Notes: generated by a model not told the origin, from the sequence alone. 64,000 nucleotides of DNA from Marinomonas shanghaiensis (GCF_003259175.1 NZ_QGOK01000003.1:310001-374000), one strand, 5' to 3'. Shown: positions 8,911-19,035, numbered from the stretch's first letter. Translations and numbers: made by a program.

Positions 8911-9603
8911 ATGTCAATCCATGCGCTACCTGTTACCCATCTTTATGTTGAGAACTCTATCCCCGCGTTTAGTCGCGAAGAACCGTTTGAAAATTTATTA
9001 ATGGATCTACAGACGAAAGGCTGGAGTGTTCAGGATGCGTTTTTTTCTACGGACTTCACTCAAGCCTTGATGGACGAAGCGGAAAGCATACAGAATGCCT
9101 TTATGTTGCAGGCGGGTGTTGGTCGAAAACAAGATCATCAAATAGCCTTAGAAGCGCGTCGAGACTATATTCAATGGATAGACCCTGATACCCCGATCCG
9201 TAAAGATTTTTTGAAGATGATGGCCGAACTGCGGGTGGCGTTGAACCGTCGTTTGTTTCTCGGGTTGTTTGATTATGAAGCGCATTTTGCTCGTTACGAA
9301 GAGGGCGCTTTTTATGAGAAACACATTGATGCGTTCAAGGGTGAGAGTAATCGGATTTTGTCTACCGTATTGTACTTGAACGAAGAGTGGCAAGAAGGCG
9401 ATGGCGGTGAACTGGTGATTTACGATGAAAACGATCCGTCTGTCGAAGTGGGGCGGTTTTTCCCAAAAAAAGGCCGTTTGGCGGTATTTTTAAGTGAATG
9501 TTTTTATCATGAGGTCAAATTGGCAAAGCGAACTCGACACAGTATTGCAGGCTGGTTTCGTGTCAATAATACCACTGGCACAACGTTGGACCCTGATCAA
9601 TAG
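8911..9603 (+). CDS. 2OG-Fe(II) oxygenase, prolyl 4-hydroxylase-like
   Basis: A 230-aa protein from the ATG at 8911; an ORF extension back to 8833 is unlikely because it reads into the divergent radD promoter. The double-stranded beta-helix core has the Fe ligands HxD (YEKHIDAFKGE) and distal His (CFYHEVKLAKRTRHSIAGWF), with the 2OG-binding Arg in RHS. This matches prolyl 4-hydroxylase-type dioxygenases. The substrate is unknown; related bacterial proteins may hydroxylate proteins. It is divergent from radD. Confidence 0.82.
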   Translation: MSIHALPVTHLYVENSIPAFSREEPFENLLMDLQTKGWSVQDAFFSTDFTQALMDEAESIQNAFMLQAGVGRKQDHQIALEARRDYIQWIDPDTPIRKDFLKMMAELRVALNRRLFLGLFDYEAHFARYEEGAFYEKHIDAFKGESNRILSTVLYLNEEWQEGDGGELVIYDENDPSVEVGRFFPKKGRLAVFLSECFYHEVKLAKRTRHSIAGWFRVNNTTGTTLDPDQ

Positions 9604-9749
9604 TCGCAACGGCTCTGCTTTTTTATGTTATCCCTTTTTGTTTGTGTGGTTTTTTAGATTTCAACTCGAAAAGGGCGCTATAAATCTCTATAATACTCGC
9701 CTTGTTTAATTGCTCTGGTTTTACGTTCCAGATCGCATAGGAGAAAAAG

Positions 9750-10745
9750 ATGTCTAAAATTGTCGTGTGTGCCCTTTATAAGTTTGTTGAACTGCCTCAT
9801 TTTGAGTCCCTTCGTGAACCCCTTCAAAAAACCTTAGAAGATCACGGTATTCGCGGTACTTTATTGCTTGCTAGCGAAGGTATTAATGGCACGGTAGCGG
9901 GATCGCGTGAAGGTATTGACGCCATGTTGGCGTGGTTAGATCAACAGCCTGGCTTGGACAAAATTGTGTCCAAAGAGTCTTACGATGAAGACATGCCTTT
10001 TTACCGCACAAAAGTTAAATTGAAAAAAGAAATCGTTACCATGGGTGTTGAGGGTATTGACCCTAAGCGTGTGGTGGGCACGTATGTCAAACCACAAGAC
10101 TGGAATGCGCTGATTTCTGACCCTGATGTGGTGTTGGTGGATACGCGTAACGATTACGAAGTGCAAATTGGTACCTTCAAAAACGCCGTTAATCCAAAAA
10201 CAGAGACTTTCCGTGAATTTCCAGCTTATGTGAAAGAAAACATGGATCCTGCAAAACATAAAAAAGTCGCTATGTTTTGTACGGGCGGGATTCGCTGTGA
10301 AAAATCCACGGCTTACATGCTTGAGCAAGGCTTCGAAGAGGTGTATCACCTAGAAGGTGGTATTTTGAAATACTTGGAAGAAGTGCCAAAAGAAGACACC
10401 TTGTGGGAAGGCGAGTGCTTTGTTTTTGATAACCGCGTTTCGGTTAATCACGACCTGCAAAAAGGCGAATATGATCAATGTCACGCTTGTCGTATGCCTA
10501 TCACAGAGGCAGAAAAGCAAGATGAGCGCTATGTTCAAGGTGTGAGTTGTGTTCATTGTTTTGATAAGTTCACCGATGAGCAGCGCCAGCGTTTTATTGA
10601 GCGTGAACGTCAAGTGCAGCTTGCTCGTGCGCGAGGCGAAGAGCATATTGGTGCCGAGGTGTTGGATGCCGTTGAGAAGCATCGTTTAGAAAAAGCCTTG
10701 GAAAAAGAGCGTCAACGCAAGGTGCGTGAAGCAAAAGCTCGTTAG
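9750..10745 (+). CDS. trhO: tRNA uridine(34) hydroxylase TrhO (YceA), rhodanese-fold
   Basis: A 331-aa protein with the TrhO domain order: an N-terminal acylphosphatase-like part ([26 protein letters not shown]), a central rhodanese domain with the catalytic Cys in [11 protein letters not shown], then a Cys-rich segment ([15 protein letters not shown]) and a basic tail. In E. coli and Bacillus the enzyme makes 5-hydroxyuridine at tRNA position 34 using oxygen, the first step to cmo5U/mo5U. A strong ribosome binding site (TAGGAG) precedes the ATG, a TATAAT box lies at 9689-9694, and a terminator follows the stop. Confidence 0.93.
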   Translation: MSKIVVCALYKFVELPHFESLREPLQKTLEDHGIRGTLLLASEGINGTVAGSREGIDAMLAWLDQQPGLDKIVSKESYDEDMPFYRTKVKLKKEIVTMGVEGIDPKRVVGTYVKPQDWNALISDPDVVLVDTRNDYEVQIGTFKNAVNPKTETFREFPAYVKENMDPAKHKKVAMFCTGGIRCEKSTAYMLEQGFEEVYHLEGGILKYLEEVPKEDTLWEGECFVFDNRVSVNHDLQKGEYDQCHACRMPITEAEKQDERYVQGVSCVHCFDKFTDEQRQRFIERERQVQLARARGEEHIGAEVLDAVEKHRLEKALEKERQRKVREAKAR

Positions 10746-10752
10746 TTAGGTT

Positions 10753-10790
10753 AAGCATTTTGTCCGGCCTGGTCGGGCAAAATGCTTTTC
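10753..10790 (+). terminator. Rho-independent terminator after trhO
   Basis: A long inverted repeat: AAGCATTTTG at 10753-10762 pairs with CAAAATGCTT at 10778-10787, with further GC pairing inside. It is followed by TT in the arm and a short T-run. It lies just after the trhO stop. Confidence 0.8.
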
Positions 10791-10932
10791 TAAATCCAAG
10801 CTATTGATCTTTATAGTGAAGTTTTTTGGTTATTTGTCTCGATTACCTGTCATCCAGTGTACCAAGAGTGGTTTCGAAATTGCTCGGACTGCCGTACAAT
10901 AAAAAATCGCTTTTTATCAGCCAGTATCCATC

Positions 10933-13266
10933 ATGAGTTATCAAGTTTTAGCACGTAAATGGCGTCCGCAGACGTTCCTCGAAATGGCAGGGCAGGATCA
11001 TGTCCTTCAAGCCTTGGTCAATGCGTTGCGTCAGCAGCGTTTGCACCATGCCTATTTATTTACCGGCACTCGTGGGGTAGGTAAAACCACCATTGCGCGT
11101 ATTTTTGCCAAATGCTTAAACTGCGAAACCAACGGAATTTCTCCAGAACCTTGTGGCACCTGTGATAGCTGTCGTGAAATCGCTGAGGGACGATTCGTTG
11201 ATCTGATAGAGGTGGATGCGGCATCTCGTACAAAAGTAGAAGACACACGAGAGTTATTGGAAAACGTGCAATACGCGCCCACTCGTGGTCGTTTTAAAGT
11301 GTATCTAATAGACGAAGTGCACATGCTGTCGACGCATTCCTTCAATGCTTTGCTAAAAACCCTTGAAGAGCCGCCTGCACACGTTAAATTTTTGCTTGCC
11401 ACCACCGATCCGCAAAAACTGCCGGTGACGATTTTGTCCCGCTGTTTGCAATTCAATTTGAAGAACATGTCTGCGCAACGCGTGGTGGATTACTTACAAA
11501 CCGTGCTGACCACCGAACAAGTGAAATATGACCAGCCTGCGCTGTGGCAAATTGGTCAGGCAGCAAACGGCAGTATGCGGGATGCGTTGAGTTTGACGGA
11601 TCAAGCCATTGCTTTCGGTAACGGTACTATTACAGAATCTGGCGTAACCGCCATGTTAGGTTTGGTCAACCAAGCACAAGTATTGGATTTGCTGGAGAGT
11701 GTGGCCGCAAAAAATGCCGCACAAGTTTTGACGCGAATTGAGCAACTTGCTGATTATCAACCAGACTTTGCCGCAATATGTGGCAGTTTACTGGACGTAT
11801 TGCATCGCGTGGCAATAGAGCAGCAGGTTCCTGGTGCATTAACGGATCAGCTCGGTGATTTGGTGCGAATCCAAGAAATTGCGGCTAGCGTGAGTTCAGA
11901 AGAAATTCAAATCATGTATCAGAGCCTGTTGATTGGTCGACGTGATTTGCATTTGGCGCATTCTGCTCGTGCAGGCTTTGAAATGCTGATGCTACGATTG
12001 ATTGCCTTTCGTCCGACGCCGCCCATGGTCGTGAGCCATGATGCACCACCGGTGGTTTCCGCCGCACCAGCTGGATCGCCAGCGATACTGAATTCAACGA
12101 CTGAGTCCGATTATTCGGTTTCGCCGAAGACAGAAAAAAAAACACCCGCTGTTGAACTTGAATCTGAACCTGAACCTGAAGGGATAAAGGTCGCAGAGCC
12201 TATTTCTGAGCAAGCGCCACCAAAGCCAATGTCAGCAGCGGAGCGGCCGCCTTGGGAAGAATCACCAGAAACTGTGAATGCTGCCTCGTCGATACCTGAT
12301 GCTGCCATGCAGCATGAAGTGGTGTCTGACCATGCTCTTCCTGACGACATCGAGCCTGTCAGCTCAACGCTTGACGATGCAAGGTTCGACGGTACGACGG
12401 CGGATCAGGACAATCTGTATGATGACATGGCTTCAGCCCGTGATTCAGAAACGATTGCACCCTTCCATTCAGAAGGGGGGGATTCTCTTGATAATACCCA
12501 GCTAGACCAAAACGAGTCATCTGCTTTGATGGCGCCAGCTGCTTCGATGGAGTCAGTCACGCCGCCGACCAAGACTGATGTGGCGAACCAACCAGAGCCC
12601 AAGCCTTTTGTGATCGCAGGCGATTCGTTTTCTGCAACAGATGATGTTTTGGAAGAGGAAGATGACGACGATGAAGAAGCCGAAGAGCGTGCTATCGCGG
12701 ATATTGTTGATCCATTCAACCCCGCAGCAGATTTAGTCGATGCACTCGGTGCGGAGCCAACTGAGTCGACCGTCGTCGAAGACAGCAAAGAAGCGGATAC
12801 TCGCTTATCAAAAGTGCCGGATACCATCGCCCAACCCGCATTAGGTATGCCCTTACCTGAACTAAAGCATTATAATCAGCTTACTATGAAACTCTGGTGG
12901 TTGGTGGCGCCGCGCTTGCCTTTGACTGGCCTGGTGCAGAACATTTTGATGAACTCCAGCTTGGTCGATGCCAGTGATCAAGGGGTTCGTTTAGAAGTGC
13001 CATTGGAATATGGTCACATGCTGAACCAAGTGCGTTATGAGCAAATACAAGGGGCGCTGAGCGATTTTTTCGCTATGACTGTGCCTCTTATTATCGATAC
13101 TGTGGAAGATACCACAGGGGTTACTGCAGAGGAATTCGCCGCTAGCAAGCGAGCTGAAGCCTTGCAAGTGGCCATAGAACATCTGAATTCACACCCTGTT
13201 GTGCAAGCCTTATCGGCAACGATGGGCGCACAATTGGTTTACGATACGGTTAAAGTTAAAGCTTAA
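10933..13266 (+). CDS. dnaX: DNA polymerase III subunits gamma/tau
   Basis: A 777-aa clamp-loader ATPase. The Walker A motif is at residues 44-53 ([10 protein letters not shown]), the zinc module at 61-80 (CLNC, CGTCDSC), the DEVH box follows, and the SRC motif lies in TILSRCLQF. After about residue 370 comes a long Pro/Glu/Ser-rich linker with an acidic run ([12 protein letters not shown] near residue 577), then the tau C-terminal domain (about 640-777) that binds the polymerase alpha subunit. A run of nine A at 12134-12142, codons 401-404, has a TGA five codons on in the -1 frame. It may therefore make a short gamma form of about 407 aa. It leads the ybaB-recR operon. Confidence 0.96.
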   Translation: MSYQVLARKWRPQTFLEMAGQDHVLQALVNALRQQRLHHAYLFTGTRGVGKTTIARIFAKCLNCETNGISPEPCGTCDSCREIAEGRFVDLIEVDAASRTKVEDTRELLENVQYAPTRGRFKVYLIDEVHMLSTHSFNALLKTLEEPPAHVKFLLATTDPQKLPVTILSRCLQFNLKNMSAQRVVDYLQTVLTTEQVKYDQPALWQIGQAANGSMRDALSLTDQAIAFGNGTITESGVTAMLGLVNQAQVLDLLESVAAKNAAQVLTRIEQLADYQPDFAAICGSLLDVLHRVAIEQQVPGALTDQLGDLVRIQEIAASVSSEEIQIMYQSLLIGRRDLHLAHSARAGFEMLMLRLIAFRPTPPMVVSHDAPPVVSAAPAGSPAILNSTTESDYSVSPKTEKKTPAVELESEPEPEGIKVAEPISEQAPPKPMSAAERPPWEESPETVNAASSIPDAAMQHEVVSDHALPDDIEPVSSTLDDARFDGTTADQDNLYDDMASARDSETIAPFHSEGGDSLDNTQLDQNESSALMAPAASMESVTPPTKTDVANQPEPKPFVIAGDSFSATDDVLEEEDDDDEEAEERAIADIVDPFNPAADLVDALGAEPTESTVVEDSKEADTRLSKVPDTIAQPALGMPLPELKHYNQLTMKLWWLVAPRLPLTGLVQNILMNSSLVDASDQGVRLEVPLEYGHMLNQVRYEQIQGALSDFFAMTVPLIIDTVEDTTGVTAEEFAASKRAEALQVAIEHLNSHPVVQALSATMGAQLVYDTVKVKA
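12134..12155 (+). promoter_or_regulatory. candidate -1 frameshift (slippage) site in dnaX
   Basis: Nine consecutive A (12134-12142) span in-frame codons GAA AAA AAA ACA. Slipping back one base gives AAC ACC CGC TGT TGA, so translation stops at 12153-12155 after residue 407. The position, at the border of ATPase domain III and the linker, matches where E. coli dnaX frameshifts to give gamma. No strong downstream hairpin was found by eye. Confidence 0.6.
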
Positions 13267-13282
13267 TTTGGAGAGCAAAGAT

Positions 13283-13609
13283 ATGTTTAAAGGTGGAATG
13301 GGTAACATGATGCGCCAAGCGCAACAGATGCAAGAAAACATGCAGAAGGCGCAGGAAGAAATCGCCAATATGGAAGTAGAAGGTCAAGCGGGTGCTGGTC
13401 TGGTAAAAATCCTGATGACAGGCCGTCATGATGTGAAGCGCGTTTCTATCGATGATTCTTTGTTTGCGGATGACAAAGAAATGTTAGAAGACTTGATTGC
13501 GGCAGCGGTAAACGATGCTGTGCGCAATATTGAAGTGACTCAAAAAGAAAAAATGGCAGCGGCAACAGCAGGTATGTCTTTGCCACCTGGCTTTAAGATG
13601 CCTTTCTAG
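13283..13609 (+). CDS. ybaB: YbaB/EbfC nucleoid-associated protein
   Basis: A 108-aa protein starting [17 protein letters not shown]. The N-terminal helix is Gln/Met-rich, the centre has [26 protein letters not shown], and the C-terminus ends [11 protein letters not shown], all standard for YbaB. It is a dimeric DNA-binding protein of the nucleoid. The ATG at 13283 is chosen because GGAGAGC precedes it. It sits between dnaX and recR in the conserved dnaX-ybaB-recR order, 16 bases after dnaX. Confidence 0.95.
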   Translation: MFKGGMGNMMRQAQQMQENMQKAQEEIANMEVEGQAGAGLVKILMTGRHDVKRVSIDDSLFADDKEMLEDLIAAAVNDAVRNIEVTQKEKMAAATAGMSLPPGFKMPF

Positions 13610-13618
13610 GAGCGAGCT

Positions 13619-14212
13619 TTGTTTAGTCCCTTAATTAAAGAGTTGATTGAATCATTGCGCTGTTTGCCTGGAGTTGGTCCAAGGTCGGCGCAAAAGATGG
13701 CGTTGTATCTATTAGAACGGGATCATCAAGGGGCGGATAGACTGGCAACGGCATTGCGAGAAGCGCTCGACAAGGTTGGGCGCTGTTCAAGCTGTCGTAC
13801 TTTGACAGAAGAGGCTGAGTGCGGTATTTGCAAAGACCCAGAGCGTGATGCAAAGCGTTTGTGTATTGTTGAAACACCTGCCGATGTCATCGCCATCGAG
13901 TCAGCGGGCACTTATACCGGTCGTTATTTTGTGCTGTTGGGGCATTTGTCGCCAATTGATGGTATAGGGCCAGAAGAATTAGGCTTAGATCGCCTAGAAA
14001 GTTTGGTGCAGCATAACGACGTGGAAGAAGCCATTATTGCCACAAACTCCACGGTGGAAGGTGAGGCAACTTGCCACTACATCGCTGAAAAATTAAAAAC
14101 ATTAAACATCAATGTCAGTCGTATTGCTCACGGTGTACCTATGGGTGGTGAACTGGAATACGTTGATGGAAACACTCTGGCTTTAGCGCTAGAGGGACGG
14201 AAGAAGCTCTAG
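13619..14212 (+). CDS. recR: recombination mediator RecR
   Basis: A 197-aa RecR. The N-terminal helix-hairpin-helix ([20 protein letters not shown]) is followed by a four-Cys zinc finger ([16 protein letters not shown]), then a Toprim domain ([39 protein letters not shown]). It loads RecA on SSB-coated gaps with RecO/RecF. The start codon is TTG, preceded by TAGGAGC seven bases upstream, and the N-terminus MFSPLI matches the family, so this rare start is well supported. Only nine bases separate it from ybaB. Confidence 0.95.
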   Translation: MFSPLIKELIESLRCLPGVGPRSAQKMALYLLERDHQGADRLATALREALDKVGRCSSCRTLTEEAECGICKDPERDAKRLCIVETPADVIAIESAGTYTGRYFVLLGHLSPIDGIGPEELGLDRLESLVQHNDVEEAIIATNSTVEGEATCHYIAEKLKTLNINVSRIAHGVPMGGELEYVDGNTLALALEGRKKL

Positions 14213-14213
14213 T

Positions 14214-15356
14214 ATGAATGATCAAGATGATGCTCTGAATATTGTTTGGGTAGCGGACAATGAATCGCTGGCAAGTTGGTGTGATTACTGGGCGCAGTTA
14301 CCCGTTATCGCGGTCGACACGGAATTTATTCGCCGCTCTACCTATTTTCCGATTACGGGGTTGATTCAAGTTAGTGAAGGCGAAAAAGCCGTCCTAATTG
14401 ATCCATTGACCATTGATGCGTGGCAGCCGTTGCGTGACTTAATGGTAAATCCATCAGTGATGAAGGTGTTCCATGCTTGTTCCGAAGACATGGATGTTTT
14501 TGAGCGTCTATTGGGGGTGTTGCCAACGCCGTTTTATGACACTCAAATAGGCGAAGCCTATGCCAGCGCACAATGGTCGCTCAGTTATGTGAAGCTGATC
14601 CATGAATATTTACAAATTGAAGTGGCCAAAGACGAAACGCGCTCAGATTGGATTCAACGACCATTGACTGACGCTCAAAAGCGATATGCCGCGTTGGATG
14701 TGGTTTATTTGGCGAAAGTATATCCGTTGCAAATTGCTCGTTTGAACGCTAAAAATATGCTCGACTGGGTCATGGAAGATTGTGACTCTTTAAAATGGCA
14801 GTACCAAATGAACGCCGATCCTGAGCAAAACTGGGACGGTATAAAAACCGCTTGGCGCTTGTCGCCTGAAGGTCTGACGCTTCTACGTTTGTTGTTTATT
14901 TGGCGTGATGGACAAGCCCGAAAAGAAGATGTTCCGAAAGGGCAGATTTTAAAAGATCGCACGCTCTGGTCTTTGGCGAAAATTTTGCCAACGCACCACA
15001 AAGCCATTTCAGAGGCTGAGGAAATAACGGGGCGTCAGCATCGTTTGTATGGGGAAGTGATTCTGCAAAACGTTGCTTTGGTGAATGAATTATCACCGGA
15101 TGAGTACCAATTGCCGTTGGAAATTCCTCTACCATCTCAGGCGGGAGAGCTGACTAAGGCCATTAAAGCCTTTGTACGTGAACGCGCCGAAACGCTTAAT
15201 ATTGCACCAGAAGCCATGATGAAGCGAAAGCTGCTCGATCCTTTGGTGCGACACTTGTTTGATGGTACTGAGATTGATTGGCAGAATCCCGCTTTAACTG
15301 GCTGGCGCCGTGAAGCAATCGTTAATCCTGTATTGGAAAAATTTAAAAAGTCCTAA
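14214..15356 (+). CDS. rnd: ribonuclease D
   Basis: A 380-aa 3'-5' exoribonuclease. The DEDDy exonuclease domain has DTEF (VDTEFIRRSTYFP), the second acidic motif in KVFHACSEDMDVF and the Tyr/Asp motif in RYAALDVVYL. The HRDC domain follows (about 210-290, LTLLRLLFIWRDGQARKEDVPKG). RNase D trims the 3' ends of tRNA and other stable RNAs. It starts one base after recR and is followed by ycgL and ycgN, so the run dnaX to ycgN may be one transcript. Confidence 0.94.
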   Translation: MNDQDDALNIVWVADNESLASWCDYWAQLPVIAVDTEFIRRSTYFPITGLIQVSEGEKAVLIDPLTIDAWQPLRDLMVNPSVMKVFHACSEDMDVFERLLGVLPTPFYDTQIGEAYASAQWSLSYVKLIHEYLQIEVAKDETRSDWIQRPLTDAQKRYAALDVVYLAKVYPLQIARLNAKNMLDWVMEDCDSLKWQYQMNADPEQNWDGIKTAWRLSPEGLTLLRLLFIWRDGQARKEDVPKGQILKDRTLWSLAKILPTHHKAISEAEEITGRQHRLYGEVILQNVALVNELSPDEYQLPLEIPLPSQAGELTKAIKAFVRERAETLNIAPEAMMKRKLLDPLVRHLFDGTEIDWQNPALTGWRREAIVNPVLEKFKKS

Positions 15357-15384
15357 CACGGCGTAATAACGCCAAGAGAAAATT

Positions 15385-15678
15385 ATGAAGCAACATTTAA
15401 TCGTCGAAGTATTTCGCTCATCCAAGCATGATGGTATGTACTTGTATGTGGAAAAAAGCAAGGGACTGAAAGACATTCCAGAAGCGTTGATGGCGCGTTT
15501 TGGCAAAGGTATCAGCGCCATGACGATGTTACTCACAAATGAGAGTAAGTTAGCGCGTGCCACACCGGAAAAAGTGGCAAGCGAAATCCGTGAAAAAGGC
15601 TTTTATCTACAATTGCCACCAGTTAAAGAAGACTATTTGCTGGACTTGTATAAAACGCCGACACAAGCGGTTTATTAA
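15385..15678 (+). CDS. ycgL: YcgL domain protein
   Basis: A 97-aa protein of the YcgL family, with the typical start ([22 protein letters not shown]) and the [11 protein letters not shown] motif near the C-terminus. It is structurally known but its function is not. The order rnd-ycgL-ycgN is common in pseudomonads and Oceanospirillales, which supports the call. Confidence 0.9.
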   Translation: MKQHLIVEVFRSSKHDGMYLYVEKSKGLKDIPEALMARFGKGISAMTMLLTNESKLARATPEKVASEIREKGFYLQLPPVKEDYLLDLYKTPTQAVY

Positions 15679-15695
15679 TTGGTTGGATTCAGAGA

Positions 15696-16175
15696 ATGAT
15701 TGCAAAGCGTTACGAGCCATTTTGGAAAACCATTCCATTGGAGCAAATGTCGTCCACTGAATGGGAATCTATTTGCGATGGTTGTGGCAAATGTTGCCTG
15801 CAAAAATTACAAGATGATGATACAGAAGAGGTTTATTATACTAATCTTTCTTGTCATCAACTGAATATTGGGACTTGTCAGTGTAAGGTGTATGAGACTC
15901 GACAAGAAAAAGTGGCCAGTTGTATTACGCTTACGCCAAACCAGATTGATGATTTTCAATGGTTGCCTGATACGTGCAGTTATCGTGTTCTGCATGAAAC
16001 CAAAGACTTGCCTAACTGGCATCCTTTGGTGGTGGGGAGTGATAAAGAAATGCTTCGTCAGGGACTAACGGTTCGACATTATGCGGTGAATGAGCATAAT
16101 GTTGAAGAAGAGGAATGGGAAACCCATATTATAAAGTGGGTACATGGAATGCCGGAACCGTATGATATAACGTGA
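15696..16175 (+). CDS. ycgN: YcgN family cysteine-cluster protein (UPF0260)
   Basis: A 159-aa protein with a Cys-rich cluster: CDGCGKCC near residue 28, then CHQLNIGTCQC and further Cys in VASCITL and TCSYR. These are the conserved cysteines of the UPF0260/YkgJ-like group, thought to bind zinc or an iron-sulfur centre. The C-terminal WVHGMPEP is also typical. Function unknown. It starts 17 bases after ycgL. Confidence 0.9.
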   Translation: MIAKRYEPFWKTIPLEQMSSTEWESICDGCGKCCLQKLQDDDTEEVYYTNLSCHQLNIGTCQCKVYETRQEKVASCITLTPNQIDDFQWLPDTCSYRVLHETKDLPNWHPLVVGSDKEMLRQGLTVRHYAVNEHNVEEEEWETHIIKWVHGMPEPYDIT

Positions 16176-16224
16176 TAGCGGTTGCTAATTTCAACAAAGT
16201 AAATCGTTCAAGGAGTTCGCAGAC

Positions 16225-18093
16225 GTGAAATGGTTGAAAATAAATACTGTGTTGTTAGTAGCCGTCTTATCTTTTTGGGGACCACTTAGTCAAGCGGATA
16301 CTCAATTTCGTGTTATTGTTGATGCCTCTGGCAGTATGTTAATCAGTGATCCTGATAAACTGACATCAGAGGCATTGCGCCTTATTTCGAATCTCGCTCC
16401 TGAAGAAGAAGCGACGCTAGGCATTTGGCTATTTGGTGAAGAACCTCGGGTCTTGTTGTCCGAAGCCAAGGTCAATAAAGCCACTAAAGCAAAACTGGCT
16501 AGCTATGTGGATGCCTATGTTACTGAAGACGTAGAAACCGATTTAGAAGCCATTATTAAGCTGTTATTAGACACGCCAGACTCGGGCGATTTGGCGCCAG
16601 GTTTCGATCGTCACTGGATATTGGTGACGGATGGCATGGTAGACATTAGCTTGGATGAGTCGATCAACAAAGCTTCACGTGATCGAATACTGAACGAATT
16701 GACCGCAACACTAGAAGAGCGTGGCATTCACCTTCATACCATTTCTATGACAGGCTACACAGACAAAGCCTTGCTTGAGTCGCTGTCATTAAGAACCAAC
16801 GCCATCCACACAGAAGTGGCTTTACCTGAAGATTTATTGGATGTTTTTGAGCGTATATTCACTCAAGCTGCCCCAGTGGATGAGTTACCTTTTAATGGCA
16901 ATCGCTTTTTAGTGGATGACGCCATTAAAGAGCTGACACTTGTCGTCTTTCATGAAAGCAATGAGCAACCGCTTATCACAAAACCGGATGCCAGCACTTT
17001 GTCGTTGCAAAATGGCCAAGGTGTGTCGGTATCGGCTTCTGATCACTATACCTTAATCACGATTAACGACCCTGCTGCAGGCGAATGGCAGGTGAGCAAT
17101 GTCGACTTGGCACGAAGCAGTGTCAGGGTGATTACGGATTTGAGTGCGCAAGCAACGAAAGTCGCTCCGGTTATTTTTGTTAATGAGCCTATTTATTCCA
17201 CCATAGGCTTGTTTCAAAGCGATGTCATGATCAAAGATGACGATGTTTTGAACTTGCTTAGCGTTACACAAACGTTAAAACGATTAAGTGGCGAAACAGA
17301 AGAGCCAATTTATAGCAACGAATTGGCGAGGACAAATGGTCAGTTTAAGCAGCGTATCGAAGGGATTGTTGAGCCGGGTAACTATGAGTTAGTCACTTTG
17401 GTGGACGGTAAGACCTTTTCGCGTCAGTTGAGTCAATATTTTGCGGTTCATCCTGCGATTGAATTTACTGGGGTGAGTGAGGGCGGTGATTTGGTCGCGT
17501 TTGCCGCTAAGCCTGTTAATCTAAAGCTCAATGTATTGCGCTCCAATATAAAACTGGAATTCTCTTATGGAAACGGCACCATCGAAACGCAAGAGATGCC
17601 ATTGATTGGGCAAGGCTACTGGGAAAAAGTGATTCCGGTCTCCGTTGGTGACAACATTAAAGTGCGCGCCAAGCTGGTGGGAATGACACAAACCGATTTA
17701 CGATTCGATTACTGGACGCCATCGTGGAGCGTATCTCGTGAAGCAGGACGTCCTCCTGTTGTCACTTTAGGGGATAACGCATTAACGGATGAGTTAATAA
17801 CGCCATCTTCGGCCGATCAAGAGGTGGCGCCTGTGTCGTTTGCGCCGACTGTCTCTGTGGTAGATGACAATCAAGAAAATCAAGACCTTGTCGAAGAGCC
17901 AAGTGAGAGTGTGGTTGAAAGCACTCAAATTGAAAAAATCCGTGACAAAGCAAGCAGCATTACCACGAGAGAATGGATTATGTATGGTGTGTTGAATCTA
18001 GGCGCGATTCTGATTATTGGCAGTGGCGTTTTATTGTATCGCCGGATGAGAAGCCGTAAATCTATTAAAAGAGACGATCTAGACGATGTGTGA
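16225..18093 (+). CDS. periplasmic von Willebrand factor A-domain protein, TIGR03503-like
   Basis: A 622-aa membrane-anchored protein. It has a signal peptide (about 1-24), then a VWA domain (about 29-210) with a MIDAS-type DASGSM motif and the LVTDGMVD segment. The middle is beta-rich and uncharacterised. One transmembrane helix near the C-terminus (about 585-605) is followed by a basic tail (RRMRSRKSIKR), so most of the protein should be periplasmic. The start is GTG with AAGGAG. The stop overlaps the start of the downstream amidotransferase gene by eight bases, so the two are probably translationally coupled. Function unknown. Confidence 0.82.
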   Translation: MKWLKINTVLLVAVLSFWGPLSQADTQFRVIVDASGSMLISDPDKLTSEALRLISNLAPEEEATLGIWLFGEEPRVLLSEAKVNKATKAKLASYVDAYVTEDVETDLEAIIKLLLDTPDSGDLAPGFDRHWILVTDGMVDISLDESINKASRDRILNELTATLEERGIHLHTISMTGYTDKALLESLSLRTNAIHTEVALPEDLLDVFERIFTQAAPVDELPFNGNRFLVDDAIKELTLVVFHESNEQPLITKPDASTLSLQNGQGVSVSASDHYTLITINDPAAGEWQVSNVDLARSSVRVITDLSAQATKVAPVIFVNEPIYSTIGLFQSDVMIKDDDVLNLLSVTQTLKRLSGETEEPIYSNELARTNGQFKQRIEGIVEPGNYELVTLVDGKTFSRQLSQYFAVHPAIEFTGVSEGGDLVAFAAKPVNLKLNVLRSNIKLEFSYGNGTIETQEMPLIGQGYWEKVIPVSVGDNIKVRAKLVGMTQTDLRFDYWTPSWSVSREAGRPPVVTLGDNALTDELITPSSADQEVAPVSFAPTVSVVDDNQENQDLVEEPSESVVESTQIEKIRDKASSITTREWIMYGVLNLGAILIIGSGVLLYRRMRSRKSIKRDDLDDV

Positions 18094-18886
18094 GTTATTA
18101 GGCATGAGTGCGAATGTGCCAACCGATATATGTTTTAGTTTCTCTGGTCTGCGTGCCCGTGGTGGCCGTACAGGTCCGCATAAAGATGGCTGGGGCATGG
18201 CCATGTATCGTGATGGTTACGTATGGGCGATTCACGATCCAAGACCAAGTGCAGACTCCGATATGGCCGAAGTCATGAGCAAGACATCGCTGAAATGTGA
18301 CATCGTCATTAGCCATATTCGTCAAGCCAATGTGGGGGCTGTCAGTCTATTAAACACACATCCCTTTCATCGCTTGCTGTGGGGGAAAACGTGGACCTAT
18401 GCTCATAATGGTCAGCTCGCGGCATCGGAGTCATTACCAATAGTGCATCATCACCCATTGGGCAGCACGGATTCCGAGAGAGCATTTTGCTGGATTATCG
18501 AGCAACTGCAAGCCTCTTTTGGTGAGCACGAGCCTGAGCTGAAGGCGTTGTCTGTGACACTGGCTGAACTGGCGTTGCAGTTAAAGTCCATGGGCGTTTT
18601 CAACATGATGCTGTCCGATGGTATTCGTTTATATTGCTTTTGCACCACCAAGCTGCATTGGATCACCCGTCGTGCCCCTTTTAAAAAAGCGACCTTGTCA
18701 GACGAAGACGTGATTGTGGATTTTAAAGAAGTCACCACGGACAAAGACGTTGTTACTGTGATCGCCACACAACCCTTAACCCACGACGAGATTTGGCAGC
18801 AAATGGACGCTGGGGAATTGTGTGTGTTTGATGCAGGGGAAGTGGTTTGTCAGATCAAAGCCAACAATTTGGCTGCCGCGCTATAG
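18086..18886 (+). CDS. class II glutamine amidotransferase (YafJ-like)
   Basis: A 266-aa Ntn-type amidotransferase. Met1 is followed by the catalytic Cys2 (MCELLGMSANVPTD). The glutamine-binding motifs follow: RGGRTGPHKDGWGMA, ISHIRQAN, NTHPFHR and AHNGQL. Only the glutaminase domain is present, as in E. coli YafJ, so no acceptor substrate can be named. It is coupled to the VWA gene by overlap. Confidence 0.88.
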   Translation: MCELLGMSANVPTDICFSFSGLRARGGRTGPHKDGWGMAMYRDGYVWAIHDPRPSADSDMAEVMSKTSLKCDIVISHIRQANVGAVSLLNTHPFHRLLWGKTWTYAHNGQLAASESLPIVHHHPLGSTDSERAFCWIIEQLQASFGEHEPELKALSVTLAELALQLKSMGVFNMMLSDGIRLYCFCTTKLHWITRRAPFKKATLSDEDVIVDFKEVTTDKDVVTVIATQPLTHDEIWQQMDAGELCVFDAGEVVCQIKANNLAAAL

Positions 18887-18903
18887 TCTATAATCTAGTA
18901 AAG

Positions 18904-19035
18904 GTGAATATTGGAACTGGTGGGGCATTGTATCGAGAAGTCGTTATTGCTGCCGAAGGCCAAAGTCTAAACGCTTTTGTTTGTGATGCTGTCAGAGTGA
19001 AAATAGCAAAAATGAATCACCATCATTTAGACTAA
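18904..19035 (+). pseudogene. possible remnant of a HicB/RHH-type antitoxin C-terminus
   Basis: In one frame a 43-residue stretch ends LYREVVIAAEGQSLNAFVCDAVRVKIA plus a His-rich tail. This follows the LHRxxxxxAxxxGxSLNxFVxxA pattern of the ribbon-helix-helix end of HicB-type antitoxins. Nothing upstream in frame encodes the rest of such a protein, and no ribosome binding site supports a new start. It is read as a decayed fragment, next to a second toxin-antitoxin locus. Inferred from pattern only. Confidence 0.35.

Noticed and set aside
12405..12827. Minus-strand ORF of 140 codons rich in Ser inside dnaX
   Set aside because: It is the antisense of the acidic Glu/Asp linker of dnaX and has no ribosome binding site or domain.
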